Shown: positions 1 through 11,997, numbered from the stretch's first letter. The stretch is DNA of 64,000 nt from Bugula neritina (GCA_964035545.1 OZ037772.1:4201538-4265537); one strand, 5' to 3'. Numbers and translations: made by a program. Notes: a model not told the origin generated them from the sequence alone.

Positions 1-430
1 AAAGATGCAACTAAGCCGATTATGATGAAGATAATAAAGTTCTACCAGTCAGTATTGAATAATTCACTGATCTGCTCTACTGTTTACTTCATAATAAATG
101 ACAACATGGAGAGACTCAACATAGAAATTTACCTCCTCAGCAAGAAGAAGATATATAATATAAGTATTACATACATGAAGTAAATATTCTAACAGAAAAT
201 AGTGTCTCATTATACAACTGTATTGACCTTGACCCACAAACTTAGCCTGTGGCTCTTATATAGAACACACCCACATGTCTACTTCTAATAATACTGCTAC
301 TGCAGCTACTCCAACATTATCACATATTAAATACTTAACAAGAACCAACCACGGCCACCTGAGTCCCACCAGCAAACACTGCGCTACCAGCCACCATCAA
401 ATTACACTAGTCTCAGCAATAATTACATAA
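1..430 (-). other. Inverted copy of the TRIM-gene last-intron sequence (copy A)
   Basis: Read on the minus strand, this matches parts of the last intron of the TRIM-type gene (about 47,460-47,760), including the stretch around CAGTGTTTGCTGGTGGGACT. The same block occurs in copy B at about 51,750-52,190, next to an inverted last exon. The corresponding exon for copy A would lie left of position 1. No coding sequence is seen here. Confidence 0.7.
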
Positions 431-872
431 CATAAGATATATTACATGGTATAAGACATATTACATAATATAAGATATATTACATGATATAAGATATATT
501 ACACAATATAAGATATATTACATAATATAAGATATATTACATAATATAAGATATATTACATAATATAAGATATATTACACAATATAAGATATATTACATA
601 ATATAAGATATAATACATAGTATGAGATATATTACATAATATAAGATATATTACATAATATCAGATATATTACATGATATAAGATATATTGCATAATATA
701 AGATATAACACATGATATAATATATATTACATAATATAATATATATTACATAATATAAGATTTATTACATCATATAAGTGATATTACATGATATAAGATA
801 TATTACATAATATAAGATATATTACATAATATCAGATATATTACATAATATAAGATATATTACATAATATTT
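430..872. repeat. 19-bp minisatellite, copy A
   Basis: About 23 tandem copies of a 19-bp unit close to ATAAGATATATTACATAAT, with T/C and A/G variants. The homologous array in copy B is at 52,190-52,577. Confidence 0.95.
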
Positions 873-1104
873 ATATACTCTTTCTATAATGTATAATCTT
901 GCATACACATACAGCCATTAAAACCTCTTGCCATTTAGTTTAAGTTTATCAATTTAGACACAAAATGCATTTGATCTTCAGTCCCATGACTGTCAAAACA
1001 ACACATTTCACATTCATTGGTTATACAAGAGATTGTTTTCCTCAATAATGGCAGCGTTACTCTAAATTGAAAAAAAAACTATAAAGTTATCAGCTAATTA
1101 AACA
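873..1104. other. Non-coding spacer
   Basis: Unique AT-rich sequence between two minisatellites, matched nearly base for base at 52,577-52,807. No ORF or RNA gene is apparent. Confidence 0.6.
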
Positions 1105-1738
1105 GGGTCATCTAAAGCGTATAGATATAGAATAAGTATATTGAATAGAGTCATCTAAATGGTATAGATATAGAATAAGTTGATTGAATAGAGTCATCTA
1201 AAGCGTATAGATATAGAATAAGTATATTGAATAGAGTCATCTAAAGGGTATAGATATAGAATAAGTATATTGAATAGAGTCATCTAAAGGGTATAGATAT
1301 AGAATAAGTATATTGAATAGAATCATCTAAAGGGTATAGATATAGAATAAGTATATTGAATAGAGTCATCTAAAGGGTATAGATATAGAATAAGTATATT
1401 GAATAGAATCATCTAAAGGGTATAGATATAGAATAAGTATATTGAATAGAGTCATCTAAAGGGTATAGATATAGAATAAGTATATTGAATAGAATCATCT
1501 AAAGGGTATAGATATAGAATAAGTATATTGAATAGAATCATCTAAAGGGTATAGATATAGAATAAGTATATTGAATAGAATCATCTAAAGGGCATAGATA
1601 TAGAATAAGTATATTGAATAGAGTCATCTAAAGGGTATAGATATAGAATAAGTTAATTGAATAGAGTCATCTAAAGGGTATAAATATAGAATAAGTATAT
1701 TGAATAGAGTCATCTAAAGGGTATAGATATAGAATGGT
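1105..1738. repeat. 43-bp minisatellite, copy A (expanded)
   Basis: About 14-15 tandem copies of a 43-bp unit that contains GAGTCATCTAAAGGGTATAG and ends in TATATTGAAT. Copy B has only about four units at 52,808-52,965. The array ends about 50 bp before the last recognisable VARS exon, so it would lie in the intron downstream of exon 14. Confidence 0.95.
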
Positions 1739-2164
1739 AACCACAGACATCAGAAGAAGCAGAAGACACTTTCTACCACCAGACGTACCTCTTTGAAGGG
1801 AAGCTCCCCGAGTAGGAATTGTCCCATCATGACCATGCGGGCCACCCAGAAGAAGAGGATATCCAGTCCAGTCTCTAGCAGAGTACCCGGGTAGTAGGCT
1901 TGCAGGTCGGGGGTGTTATCTGGCCACCCCATAGTCTAGAAAGGAAATATTCCGGAACTAAACCAAGTGTCCAGCACATTTTCATCTGTATAAAAGGCAG
2001 GAAATGGAACAATGTTCAGAGTTGTCCTCTCTGACAAACTGAAACTGGGGTTAATTTACTCAAAGGAAATGTCTAGTCCGTGAAGAAAAGAAAGTAAATT
2101 ATCAATAAGTAGTTAGAGAAATGTAGCTCGCTGCTTTACTATAAAGGAGAAGAGAAAGTTGGAG

Positions 2165-2390
2165 GTGTGTACATACTCAATACATACTCAATATATACTC
2201 AATACATACTCAATATATACTCAATACATACTCAATATATACTCAATATACACTCAATATATACTCAATACATATTCAATATATACTCAATACATACTCA
2301 ATATATACTCAGTATATACTCAATATATACTCAATACATACTCAATACATACTCAATACATACTCAATATATACTCAACATATACTTGAG
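2165..2390. repeat. 11-bp minisatellite, copy A (short)
   Basis: About 20 tandem copies of an 11-bp unit ATACTCAATAY in the intron between VARS exons 13 and 14. Copy B has more than 220 units at 53,400-55,880. The two short ORFs across it are repeat artefacts, because three units (33 bp) encode an 11-residue period without stops. Confidence 0.96.
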
Positions 2391-2594
2391 CTGTCAGATG
2401 AAAGAGAATTACCCTGGCTAAGACTGATGACATTTGGATGTACGTTAAACTTCATCGCTGCCTTTGACAGCGCTTCATGATAGGATCTGCCAGTCACCCA
2501 GTAGTTGTTGTCACTAAACTATGTAAAATATATAGAGGTCAAGAGGTCACTAGACTATGTGAAATATATAGAGGTCAAGAGGTCACTGGACTAT

Positions 2595-3025
2595 CACAGG
2601 CTTTCCATGTATTGATCTCACTGAGATGGATCTAAGAAATGTGCTCAGAGTGTCATATCGATCTCACGGAGTTACCTCCTCTTAAGTGAAAGATACTTCA
2701 ATAGTATAATTTGCTCACCAATCTGACTGATTAAAGCTACTGCTGTCAAAAACAAGCTTGTTGCAGTCTAAATTTAATGCCAGCTATAAACTATAGTATA
2801 ATTTTATATAATCGAGTTTTCTTAATCATCGTACTGAAAGTCAAAGTTTGGCATCTGAAAACATGACTATCATAATTAATAAGTAATTTGCTTAGTAATT
2901 ATCAATAACTCATCATTTTTATTAGCAGACAGCATTTTAGCGAACATTTATCTTTCTACTTCTCAGATCATCTTTCGTCTTTCCATGGTCTTATTGCCTT
3001 GAGATCGATCCATGGAAAGCCGGTG
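2595..3025. mobile_element. MITE, GATCGATC-rich family, 431-bp deletion derivative (copy A)
   Basis: Ends are CACAGGCTTTCCATG and CATGGAAAGCCGGTG, imperfect terminal inverted repeats. They are flanked on both sides by TAT, a possible 3-bp target duplication. Compared with the 776-bp member at 49,190-49,965, about 345 bp of the middle is missing. The subterminal region carries repeated GATCGATC-type palindromes. The same insertion is present in copy B at 56,901-57,331. Confidence 0.85.
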
Positions 3026-3150
3026 TATGTACAAGATGTAGAGGTAAAGAGGTCACCAGACTATGTACAAAATATAAAGGTCAAGAGACTATGTAAAATA
3101 TACAGATGTCAAGAGGTCACTGAGCTATGATGAACAATGTACAATATAAT

Positions 3151-3248
3151 CACAGGCTTTCCATGGACGACTGAGATCGATCTTTGATGTCTATTCATGG
3201 AGCGATCTCACCAATATAGATCTGAGACCGATCCATGGAAAGCCAGTG
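3151..3248. mobile_element. 98-bp minimal MITE of the same family (copy A)
   Basis: CACAGGCTTTCCATGGA at the left and CATGGAAAGCCAGTG at the right, with GATCGATC/AGATCTGAGA motifs between. It is essentially two termini with almost no interior. The orthologous copy in B is at 57,457-57,554. Confidence 0.78.
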
Positions 3249-3252
3249 AAAG

Positions 3253-3336
3253 GGTCACATCCACTGCAGAAATGGCCACACCCACTCCGGAAAGAGCCAC
3301 ACTCACTCTAGAAAAGCCACACCTACTCCAGAAAGG
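3253..3336. repeat. Short 22-bp tandem repeat (copy A)
   Basis: About four units of roughly CCACACCCACTCCAGAAAGG, in the VARS intron next to the minimal MITE. Copy B has about five units at 57,560-57,668. Confidence 0.8.
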
Positions 3337-3627
3337 GCCACATTAAAGGGAATTCATAGTTTATCAACATAAACATAGTCTGTGGTGAATATTAGGTCTG
3401 TGCTAAACCCACTTGCTTTCTGTAAATAACACAAGACAAGATGAAGAATGAGTCATACCTCAGCCTTAGGTTGCCCCTGGATCTGCACAAAGTAGGCTGG
3501 TATTCTGTGCCCCCACCATAGCTGTCTGGAGATACACCAGTCCCTGGAGTTCCTCAGCCATTTGTACCAAGTGACTGTGTGATAGTCTAGTATGATCTTT
3601 AGCTTGCCTGATTCTACTACCTGCAGT

Positions 3628-3888
3628 ATACATACTATGCTATAGATATACTATGCTATAGATATAGTATACTATAGATATACTATGCTATAGATATACT
3701 ATGCTATAGATATACTATACTGTAGATATACTATGCTATAGGTATACTATACAGTACTAATATATATACTATACAGTACTAAAATATTATATACTATACA
3801 GTACTAATATATTATATACTATACAATACTAATATGTATTCTATACAGTACTGATATATTATATATTATACATAATATATAATACAAG
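3628..3888. repeat. Degenerate ACTATGCTATAGATAT array (copy A)
   Basis: Tandem 15-16-bp units of TATAGATATACTATGC passing into TACTATACAGTACTAATAT units, in the intron between VARS exons 11 and 12. The homologous array in B is at 57,960-58,318. It ends only a few bases from the exon 11 splice donor. Confidence 0.88.
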
Positions 3889-4881
3889 TACCTCTACAGC
3901 CTTGGTTGCCATATCGTCACACGCCACATATCACTGTGGTTTGGGTATCGGCTCAATGATATCTTTAGATCGACTATAACACAAGAGAACACGGTGTGGA
4001 GGTCATTGTTAACAGACAGACTCACATAGTAACAGTTCAACTCAACAGCATTGTAAAAGATAGTGGATATGTTAATGGAGCTATTCTTTAGGAGAACAAG
4101 AGAGGGCAACTTCTATTACATTGAAATCTGTAACTATGAGCCATTTTACTTGATTTAGCACACAGAGTCATATGCCTCTAGTTTTTAGCTATTGTTCACA
4201 GTTGAGCTGCTAATTCAACATTTTAATGTAAGAAACTATACACATTAGCAGCTAAACTGTGAAAAATAGCCAAGAACCAGAGATATATGGTGTGTACTAA
4301 ACTAAGTAAAATGACTCACAAGTAAACATGACTAGAAAAAGTTCTAACTGGACGTGTATGAAGAGGATGTAATGGAACTTGTAGAAATCTAACAAGTTGG
4401 GATAAGATTGTAAAGAGAAGACGACTCACCTACATACAGGAACTACCATAGAGTTGTCTTCCTTTCTTTTGTATAGCCTCAAGTCTTCCAACCTTCTCTG
4501 AACAGCTTTACGGGCATCAAACCTGCACATGAAACTTACATGGAGTATAAATTGCTAATAGACTCACACCTGTCACCTGCTCACACCTGTCAACTGTACA
4601 CAAATGATATTAAACCACTAAAACCTATGTAAATCAATATTATCTTGCTATCAAGTTGACTAATTGTGAAACAGCCAAAATAGGAAAATAAGACCTTGTA
4701 GTGCAGTGAGCAAGGCAAGTTCAAGCCATACAACTTTAACATGTTGCATTACAGAAGACAGACTTGCTTCATTTTGGTAAATAACTATAAGTAATATTGG
4801 GAGTTACGCCACCTTTGAGTAACAACATGGAGTTGTGTTTCTTTTCATAAACGCAAAAAGGTAAAAATTACTTGTTTCTTC

Positions 4882-5016
4882 GAGGTAGCACAACTTCTGA
4901 TTGTGTGACATTTTTCTAAGTTGAAATGGTTTTTTCTTGCATTATATATTATATAATGCAAGGAAAAACCATATCAACTTAGAAATATGTCACACAATTA
5001 GGAGTTATGTCACCTC
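4882..5016. repeat. Long inverted repeat (foldback), copy A
   Basis: Two arms of about 66 bp meet at an AT core (TTATATATTATATAA). The right arm begins GCAAGGAAAAACCATATC. In this copy the left arm has several substitutions. In copy B (59,251-59,385) the arms are nearly perfect. It lies in the VARS intron between exons 9 and 10 and resembles a foldback MITE. Transcribed, it would form a long hairpin. Confidence 0.88.
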
Positions 5017-5214
5017 TTTGTCAAAAACACGGAATACTAGATTCACACACCAAACAGTACTCGTTGCTATATGAATAGACTCCAATTTAGTTCTCCCTCT
5101 GTATTTCAGTAAGCTGAGGGACCTGACACCTCAATTCATGACACAGTAGAATTCTTACCATAGCAGAATACTATATTTAACACAGGGATCTGTTAAATTA
5201 TTTTGTCCCTACAC

Positions 5215-5684
5215 ACAAAAGGCTTTGAAATATGAATATACAGGACAACAGGCTATGAATATACAGGACAACAGGCTATGAATATACAGGACATCAGGCT
5301 ATGAATATACAGGACAACAGGCTTTGAATATACAGGATAACAGGCTATGAATATACAGGAAAACAGGCTATGAATATACGGGACAACAGGCTATGAATAT
5401 ACAGGACAACGGGCTATAAATATACAGGACAACAGGCTATGAATATACAGGACAACAGGCTATGAATATACAGGAAAACAGGCTATGAATATACAGGACT
5501 ACAGGCTATGAATATACAGGACAACAGGCTATGAATATACAGGACAAAAGGCTATGAATATACAAGACAACAGGCTATGAATATACAAGACAACAGGCTA
5601 TGAATATACAGGACAAAAGGCTATGAATATACGGGACAACAGGCTATGAATATACAGGACAAAAGGCTATGAATATACAGGAAA
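5215..5684. repeat. 23-bp minisatellite, copy A
   Basis: About 20 tandem copies of a 23-bp unit containing ACAACAGGCTATGAATATAC. The array runs to within about ten bases of the VARS exon 9 splice donor (GTGCTC at 5,687-5,692). Copy B has about 44 units at 59,575-60,586. Confidence 0.95.
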
Positions 5685-6208
5685 CAGAGCACCTGTCCCA
5701 AACTCCATCTCCACAAAGTCGTCGGCCACAATAGGTATTCTCCTGTCAGCAAAAAGATGTCTCACGAATTTCCCGTGTAAGTGTTTGTATCGGCCGTCTT
5801 CAGGGTGGACAGCCACGGCAGTGTCACCTACAATAGTTACCAGACTTTATAGTCTCTCACAGTATTAAGTATTGATATACAATTATATATTTACTGAGTC
5901 TTTACCAGATCCAACTTTACAGTCACTATACTCAGAGTACACAACTCCCAGTAAGTTAGTATCAAGCTAATTAACCACTAACCTCCCTATTCACGCTTAC
6001 CGTATCGTATCGTAACAGCAAATATCAGCCATTTTTACAAATGTCTGAGCTTCCTGTACGGTATTGCGGTACGGTAGGATCAAGCACTGCTTGATTCAAA
6101 TAAGTTGCGGCGGACTCCTATTGGACAGAAAAACTTTTGCGTTAATTCATTGGATATAAATGTCCAATGTAGCGTCATAGATCGTACCTATTAGCGGACT
6201 TTGAACAC

Positions 6209-6290
6209 TTCAACCCGCACCTTAAACCAAAATGGAATAATAAAATTAAAGAACTTAGGCTATCTCAAGTTCTTCACTACTGCTCCTAAG
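6209..6290. repeat. Interspersed repeat, first of an inverted pair (copy A)
   Basis: The sequence from AACCCGCACCTTAAACCAAA to ACTACTGCTCCTAA is the reverse complement, with mismatches, of 9,722-9,805. The pair is also present in copy B (61,110-61,190 and 63,664-63,745). The family is unknown. Confidence 0.7.
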
Positions 6291-8464
6291 TGAGAAAGTA
6301 AAAATAGTTAGAGAGATCTACTGGAGTTACTTCAACTGGCAGCAAGAGTCAGCTATTATTACGTTGCTAAGCAACAAAGCTATCAGTGACATTGATGTCT
6401 ACTAACCCAACATAGTTTCTAATCTAGTTGTGGCCACAATGATATTTTCGTCAGAGTCTTCTACTTTATATGCAAAGGAAAGGAGAACTCCGAACTCCAC
6501 CTTCTCCTTGTAGCCCGGCACAGAGAGCATAGTCCTTCCTGTCAACTCTACTTTGTCTACCTGCAATCAGTGATACAACTCTCTCAGACTATACAGGTCA
6601 AAGGTTAAACTGTAGTGTGTGCTTCTGAGTCACTGCGTTCTCATTCTTTTCTATTAGTTCACATTGTGTAAATGGATGCTCGTACGAATGAATATGTGGC
6701 TGTGGTCTCATTGATGTATTCATTCGAAGATAGTCATAATGTAATATATCAGGCTGTGTCTGAATACTACTATTAGGTTAGTTACTACCAACACACAAGT
6801 CTCGCAGTGAATAAACAGTTGACGTACACACAGCCGGGAGTCAGACTGATACTGTACGATATACCTCAATATCAGAGATGGCAGAGTTGAGAGTACAGGA
6901 CCAGTTGACCAGTCGGTTAGCTCTGTAGATCACACCTTTCTCGTGCATTCTGATAAACGCTTCGTTCACCGCTTTTAAAGATTTCTAATAAACAAGTATA
7001 TATGAGTCATGTGTCAAGTGTGAGCTGATTGGAGACCAGGCCTCATGATTAACCAATCATAGAGAGGATAACACACTGAGTCAGTAAACAGCCGACACGG
7101 CATATAGACTCCACTACTCAAACATAATATATGTATAGAGAGGATAACTCCTCACCTCATCCATAGTGAACGTAGTTCTGTCCCAGTCATAAGACCCGCC
7201 CACTTTCCTCAACTGATGGTAGATTCTGTCTACTTTTCTATAGAAATTATATAATAACACTGACCAATCGTTGGGCTGCAAAACTTAGTTATATTAGCAA
7301 CTTAAATAATGAGTCCAATGATAGAGTGTGATGAAGTAAACCTATATTTAACTTTTTGTATATTCAATTATATATAAGAATTTTATCATATTAACGCTAT
7401 TATATTATCTTATATCAAACTGTAGCAACTGCACACCAATAAGATAAAATAAAAACTTAAACCCGAATACTAAGTCGCTATGAAATGCATTTTCAAGATA
7501 AAATATTCCCTTACTGGTTCTTCCAGTCCCACACTCGTCTCACAAACTTATCTCGTCCCAAATCGTATCGAGTTTTATTCTCTTCTAAAGCGAGTTTTTT
7601 CTCGACGACAACTTGATTGGCTATTCCTGCGTGGTCACATCCGGGTACAAACAGTGTCACCTTCCCATTCATCCGGTGCCTGACAATACAACAGAACTGA
7701 CACCTGCAGACACCTGACAACACAAGCATATCAGACACCTGCAGATATTCTGGAAAGGTGCTGAGAGAAATATCTGTGGTTGAAACAACATCAATATAAT
7801 AGATGAATGACTTATGCCAACCGGTACTTAACACAAATTTTATCAGCATTAAAAAAAGAAGTAACAGGGGGATGTTCATAGCCTGTCTGTGGAACATCTC
7901 AAAGTGAGTTGGCAAGATGCCGAAATGTCATGTAGTCACCACCAGAGGAATGGTGTCTACTGTTACATGCTATTAGCTACATACACCACCAGTTTAGTGA
8001 CTAGGTAAGTACGGAGTTGTCTCATCTATATGAATGAACATCTCACCACCGAACTATCGCATCCTCAACCGCCCCCGTGAGGGCGTGTCCTAGGTGAAGA
8101 GTCCCGGTCACATTAGGGGGAGGGATCATGATGATAAACTTCTCTTCAGGTGTGAGTTTCAGCACATCTCTACCTGTTACAAAGCAACCAATCACATCTC
8201 TCTCGGTTACAAAGTAAAAAGCAACCAATCACAGTACCTGTTACAACAGAGTAACAAATCACACCTCTACGTGTTAGAAGTAACCAATCACACATTATAG
8301 ACTTTACTAGGATGAGAAGTGTACCTTTGAGATTATACTCAGGTTTGAAAAATCCTTCCTTCTCCCACCAAGAGTACCAGGCAGCTTCCACATAGGACGG
8401 GGAGTAAGAATCAGGCATGGGACACGTCGTGTCTAGAATAACAGAAAACTATAAAGTATAGGGG

Positions 8465-8500
8465 AGCAGCTGTGGTCTAGGGGTTAGAGCGTTTGTCTAG
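8465..8500 (+). repeat. tRNA-like (SINE head) fragment, copy A
   Basis: TGGTCTAGGGG at 8,473-8,483 fits the RNA polymerase III A-box consensus and is followed by TTAGAGCG, as in a tRNA D-arm. No good B-box is seen downstream, so this is a fragment or decayed SINE rather than a tRNA gene. It is also in copy B near 62,415-62,452, where about 11 bp are missing. Confidence 0.55.
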
Positions 8501-8943
8501 TCACCTAGTGAACATGAAGCCATTGTTTGACAAAGGCCATTGTGATGTTAAAAAGAGCATCCAGTCATAATTGCTCCTGTGCCTCATCTAAATAAGTCCT
8601 CAGCCTGTTTTAACAAAAATGCTTTCCACCAGAAGTCTCTCACAAGGATGGTGACTATACACGGATATCTAGATATACTAAGTTGAGACTTGTCTTCTAC
8701 TGGTCCATACAGTTCAAATATGATGAACACATGTATAAATACAATAATCTATTCATAGCCCATAGTCTAACCACCAAAAAGGACGAATAAATAAGACGTG
8801 GCCTGACACTACTACTACTACAACTTATATAACTTATACACAACAGATTGTTAGGAGTATTTGAATCTGAGGCTATCCAATGTATGAGTAGGGCAGCCCT
8901 AAATGTAGGATATTGGAATACCATGTCTTATTACTTCAGTCTA

Positions 8944-9327
8944 AAGCAGTGTTTATACCTTCACGAATTTCGGTCAGAAATTCAATTTTGCCGAGTTGCA
9001 TTTCATTCTAAAAGCCAATCATCAAAATTTTTGCTTTGTACATGCTTAATCAAATAATTTTAGAGTAACAATCAAAGGGAATGATAACTCCTTTAGATAT
9101 GGGGTATTCATGTTTATAATTACATCGGCTGTCTTTTTCAATTATCACTTTTATGCTGTCAACTTAATTTATTACGTTTTCAAAGGGCATCAAATAGTGA
9201 TTAAGCGAGTTATATTTGAGTATTACAGAGTGAGCTTCCTTATTAATATGATTTCAACAATTTTAAGTAAGACTATAGAGGGGCGGGAAACACTGAACTC
9301 CTTTCAGTAAAGATAGAAACGCAACTT
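8944..9327. mobile_element. TA-type MITE (copy A)
   Basis: A 384-bp relative of the element at 42,205-42,652. The left end is degenerate (AAGCAGTGTTTATACCT) and the right end is GATAGAAACGCAACTT. It lies in the VARS intron between exons 2 and 3, and the same insertion is in copy B (62,887-63,270). Confidence 0.82.
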
Positions 9328-9721
9328 CAGTTTAAACTGCTTACACACATAACTGTGTGTTCACTACCGAGCAGTGTACACTGATAAATCAGTGCTTCAA
9401 CTGAAACTTGTAAGTAAAGGAATGAAGAGCTCAATTGAGTATAAAATGTAGAGAATAATTGAACTGAACCTTTCTTATGGCCAACTGGTGTGTCATTGAC
9501 ATACGTTACTACAGCCTTCTCCTTTTTCTCTTTCACTTTTTTCTAGAAAAAAAAATCAAATTTGAAGAAAATAAAATGGAAATTGTTAGCTACAGATACA
9601 GACAACTTCCAGGTAAAAGTACAGCCATACAGTCCGCAATACGAATATGTAATTCAAGTAACACTTTCATGTAGAAGTACAACCATAAATATGAATAGAA
9701 AGTAACACAAATATATACATT

Positions 9722-9805
9722 TAGGAGCAGTAGTGTAGAAATCGAGATAGCCTAGGTTCTTTAATCTTATTATCAAATTTTGGTTTGGGGTTTGGGTTGA
9801 AATTC
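9722..9805. repeat. Interspersed repeat, second of an inverted pair (copy A)
   Basis: Starts AGGAGCAGTAGTGTAGAAAT and ends in TTTGGGTTGAAATTC. It is the inverted partner of 6,209-6,290 and lies in the first VARS intron. Confidence 0.7.
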
Positions 9806-10171
9806 TTACAAAAACACAACTTCTTATGCTACATTTCTAATCTAGAACACAGGCTTTCTCAATTTCTCCATTACTGCACCTACCTTAGTATATATATAAC
9901 CTGTAACTAACTAATCAGACACCTCAGTAGTCGTGGCAGACTTTGCCTTCTGTTTAGCCTGCTTAGCTTGAAACTTGGCTAGTTTAGCAGCTTTAGCAGC
10001 TTCTTTCTATAACTCTTTCTCAGATTTCACCTTGACCTCGCCAGTTGGCGCATCACCAGGGTTCACTTCCGACATGTTCGTTTATTGTGAGACTTCCCTT
10101 AAAACACAATCAGCCGGCATGGAACTAATAGATATCTCAATACTAAACATACAAACTACTGACCCAGTATA

Positions 10172-10566
10172 GTTATAGACAGATATTTGCAGATATTTGA
10201 GATCCCCGTTTGCAATACCTCATCAAAGATATAGAACAGGTGCAAAATAATGCAATCAGATTCATTGCTAAATTGAAAGGCAGAGACAGTATCCCTGTGG
10301 CACGTGACAAACTAAACCTAGAATCTCTCCCCAACAGACGCTTCAAGCTGAGGCACAAGTTACTGTTGCGACTTCTATCTAATGAGGGAAATCAGGCATC
10401 TCTAACCAACTCCTATGAACTGATGAACAGTAAAACCTAAAATACTAGGTTTACTAAGGCATCAAGCAGGGACGATCCTCTAACCATTTTTGCAAAATCA
10501 GCAGCCTACTACAGCAGCTTCTTTCCAAAAACAGCCCGAGAGCTTAAGTCTATGCTAAATAATTAG
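10172..10566 (+). pseudogene. Non-LTR retrotransposon 3' end, 5'-truncated
   Basis: A single reading frame encodes the C-terminal tail of a LINE reverse transcriptase. It contains IEQVQNNAIRFIAKLKGR and, near the end, FFPKTARELKSMLNN followed by TAG at 10,564-10,566. One in-frame TAA (10,438-10,440) interrupts it. The block matches the IEQVQ...FLPRTIRDMK layout of the fragment at 17,944-18,426, so both belong to one LINE family (CR1/L2/Jockey-like by motif). The 5' part of the RT, the catalytic domain and the endonuclease are absent. Confidence 0.8.
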
Positions 10567-11055
10567 TCAATGCACCAGAGTTGTATATGTGCAACATACT
10601 GAAAATACTTGCTAGCCTGTAATCGGCAACTGTAGAGGTGTGCCTCTTGCTACATGCTCTAATGCGAGTAAGAGGTAAGAGGACTATCAATATGACTATC
10701 AATATTAGTAGGAGTACCCAAGTACCAGTAGACATAGTAGCTGTAGAAAGTCTATCCCAATCAGTAACTGTAAGTCGTGAGGGCTGAGAGTATAACTAGA
10801 AATATAAAAAACTATAACTTGAGTATAACTAATTGAAGGTGAGTTAACATAAATTAAAAAATAATAAATATAATTACTACAAAATCAAAATGATATATGC
10901 ATTATGATTATAAATATTTATATTTTATAATAATTTTTTAATTTATTTGTATCATTTTATTTAGGTTCATCACCTTTCATTATGATTATTGAAATTCATA
11001 AATCATATTCATAACGATAATGATAATCACTTAAAAAAAAATTGATAAACCCATA
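10567..11055. other. Non-coding AT-rich spacer
   Basis: Possible 3' UTR of the LINE fragment, then AT-rich sequence. I see no gene, RNA or clear repeat. It ends with the 4-bp ATCA target site of the LTR element. Confidence 0.5.
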
Positions 11056-11059
11056 ATCA

Positions 11060-11528
11060 TGTTGTGGTGGGGTTTTACTAATTTTGAGTATTATAAACTC
11101 ACCGAATAATATATTTAATATGGCCTTGGGGTGAGCTCGGGGTCGGTGTGCAGTTGCGGGTTTATAGCTTGGCTGCGAGGTAACTCCAGCTCCTGTCTGT
11201 CTGGTAGGGGTGAAGTTGAGACTCCGGGTTAGAGTAGTTGGCTGGTGGTGCTCCTCGGTCTATGGTCCTGAGCTAGCACTCACAAACGTACTCTAACACA
11301 TTCTAATTAGGTTGCACACATTCTATATAACTATTCACAATCGTTCCTCAATCTGTCTCAAGTCTTCCCCATTCTCCCATTTTCACTAGGTTATATAGCT
11401 ATCACACTCACACAAGCCACACCCACACTATAAGTAATATTAATGTCAAACTTAGAGTTGTGCACCCCACACACATGCAACAGCAAGAGATGACAACTAC
11501 ACATATACTTATAAATCCAGATATAACA
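11060..11528 (-). repeat. 3' LTR of the 6-kb element
   Basis: 469 bp, TG...CA ends, apparently identical to 16,568-17,036. The bases just inside read GTGACGGAGAA on the minus strand, a short purine-rich run that could serve as the polypurine tract. Confidence 0.93.
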
Positions 11529-11964
11529 TTCTCCGTCACAATAAAAATTTACAGTTCCACCTGTAAATACTTGACTAGGGGCATTGCGATTTAAGGATAA
11601 ATATTGCAGTAACAAGGTTAAACTATTAAATATGTAATTACTTTAGGATTACTGGACATATTAGAACTTGCAATATATTAGACATTGGGTATAATTGATA
11701 TTAATAGACGTATTGGAAATTACTACATACATAGTAACTTTTATATATAGCTGTGAGCGTCTACTAGCCTCACAACTGTTTAATAGGGCTGTGGGATTTA
11801 CTACTACTATTGACCAAGTTATAGAATAGGTAACATACAAGAGAACAGCACAGCAAGAATTAGTTCAACTTCTGTCTATTGAAAGTTGCAAATTTCCTTT
11901 TGTTACCTTTTATAAAATAGAGCCTATCAGACAAAATGCTATAGATGCATGTATGCTATATATG

Positions 11965-11997
<33 letters not shown>

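Larger units (their letters stand above)
1789..10075 (-). pseudogene. VARS: Valyl-tRNA synthetase gene copy A, broken
   Basis: Class I synthetase that charges tRNA-Val. Exons with consistent phases, in transcript order: 9923-10075 (ATG), 9470-9542, 8325-8432, 8047-8173, 7515-7679, 7156-7237, 6865-6984, 6407-6560, 5693-5827, 4430-4522, 3892-3973, 3459-3620, 2413-2513, 1789-1985. Signatures: [15 protein letters not shown] (HIGH motif, exon 4), [17 protein letters not shown] (exon 5), [18 protein letters not shown] (exon 12), VLDTWFSSG and [14 protein letters not shown] (exon 14). The KMSKS part and anticodon-binding domain would lie left of the window. Three in-frame stops are seen: TAG at codon 23 of exon 1 (Lys AAG in copy B), TGA at the Trp of the PQW site in exon 11, and TAG in exon 14 after GIFPF. 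The exon carrying the ITPAHD region was not found between 4,523 and 5,692. The exons are so well conserved that decay must be recent. A functional VARS presumably exists elsewhere (inference). Confidence 0.9.
1..10172. repeat. Segmental duplication copy A
   Basis: The stretch from the window edge to at least position 10,052 is colinear with 51,749-64,000, in the same orientation. It shares unique sequence, VARS exons, MITEs and minisatellites. In unique stretches the copies differ by only a few percent: 9,110-9,310 against 63,053-63,253 differ at about three positions. The length difference (about 10.1 versus 12.3 kb) comes mainly from array expansion, one MITE insertion and small deletions. 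The right end of A is probably near 10,170, where a non-LTR fragment begins. The true limits of both copies lie outside the window. Confidence 0.93.
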
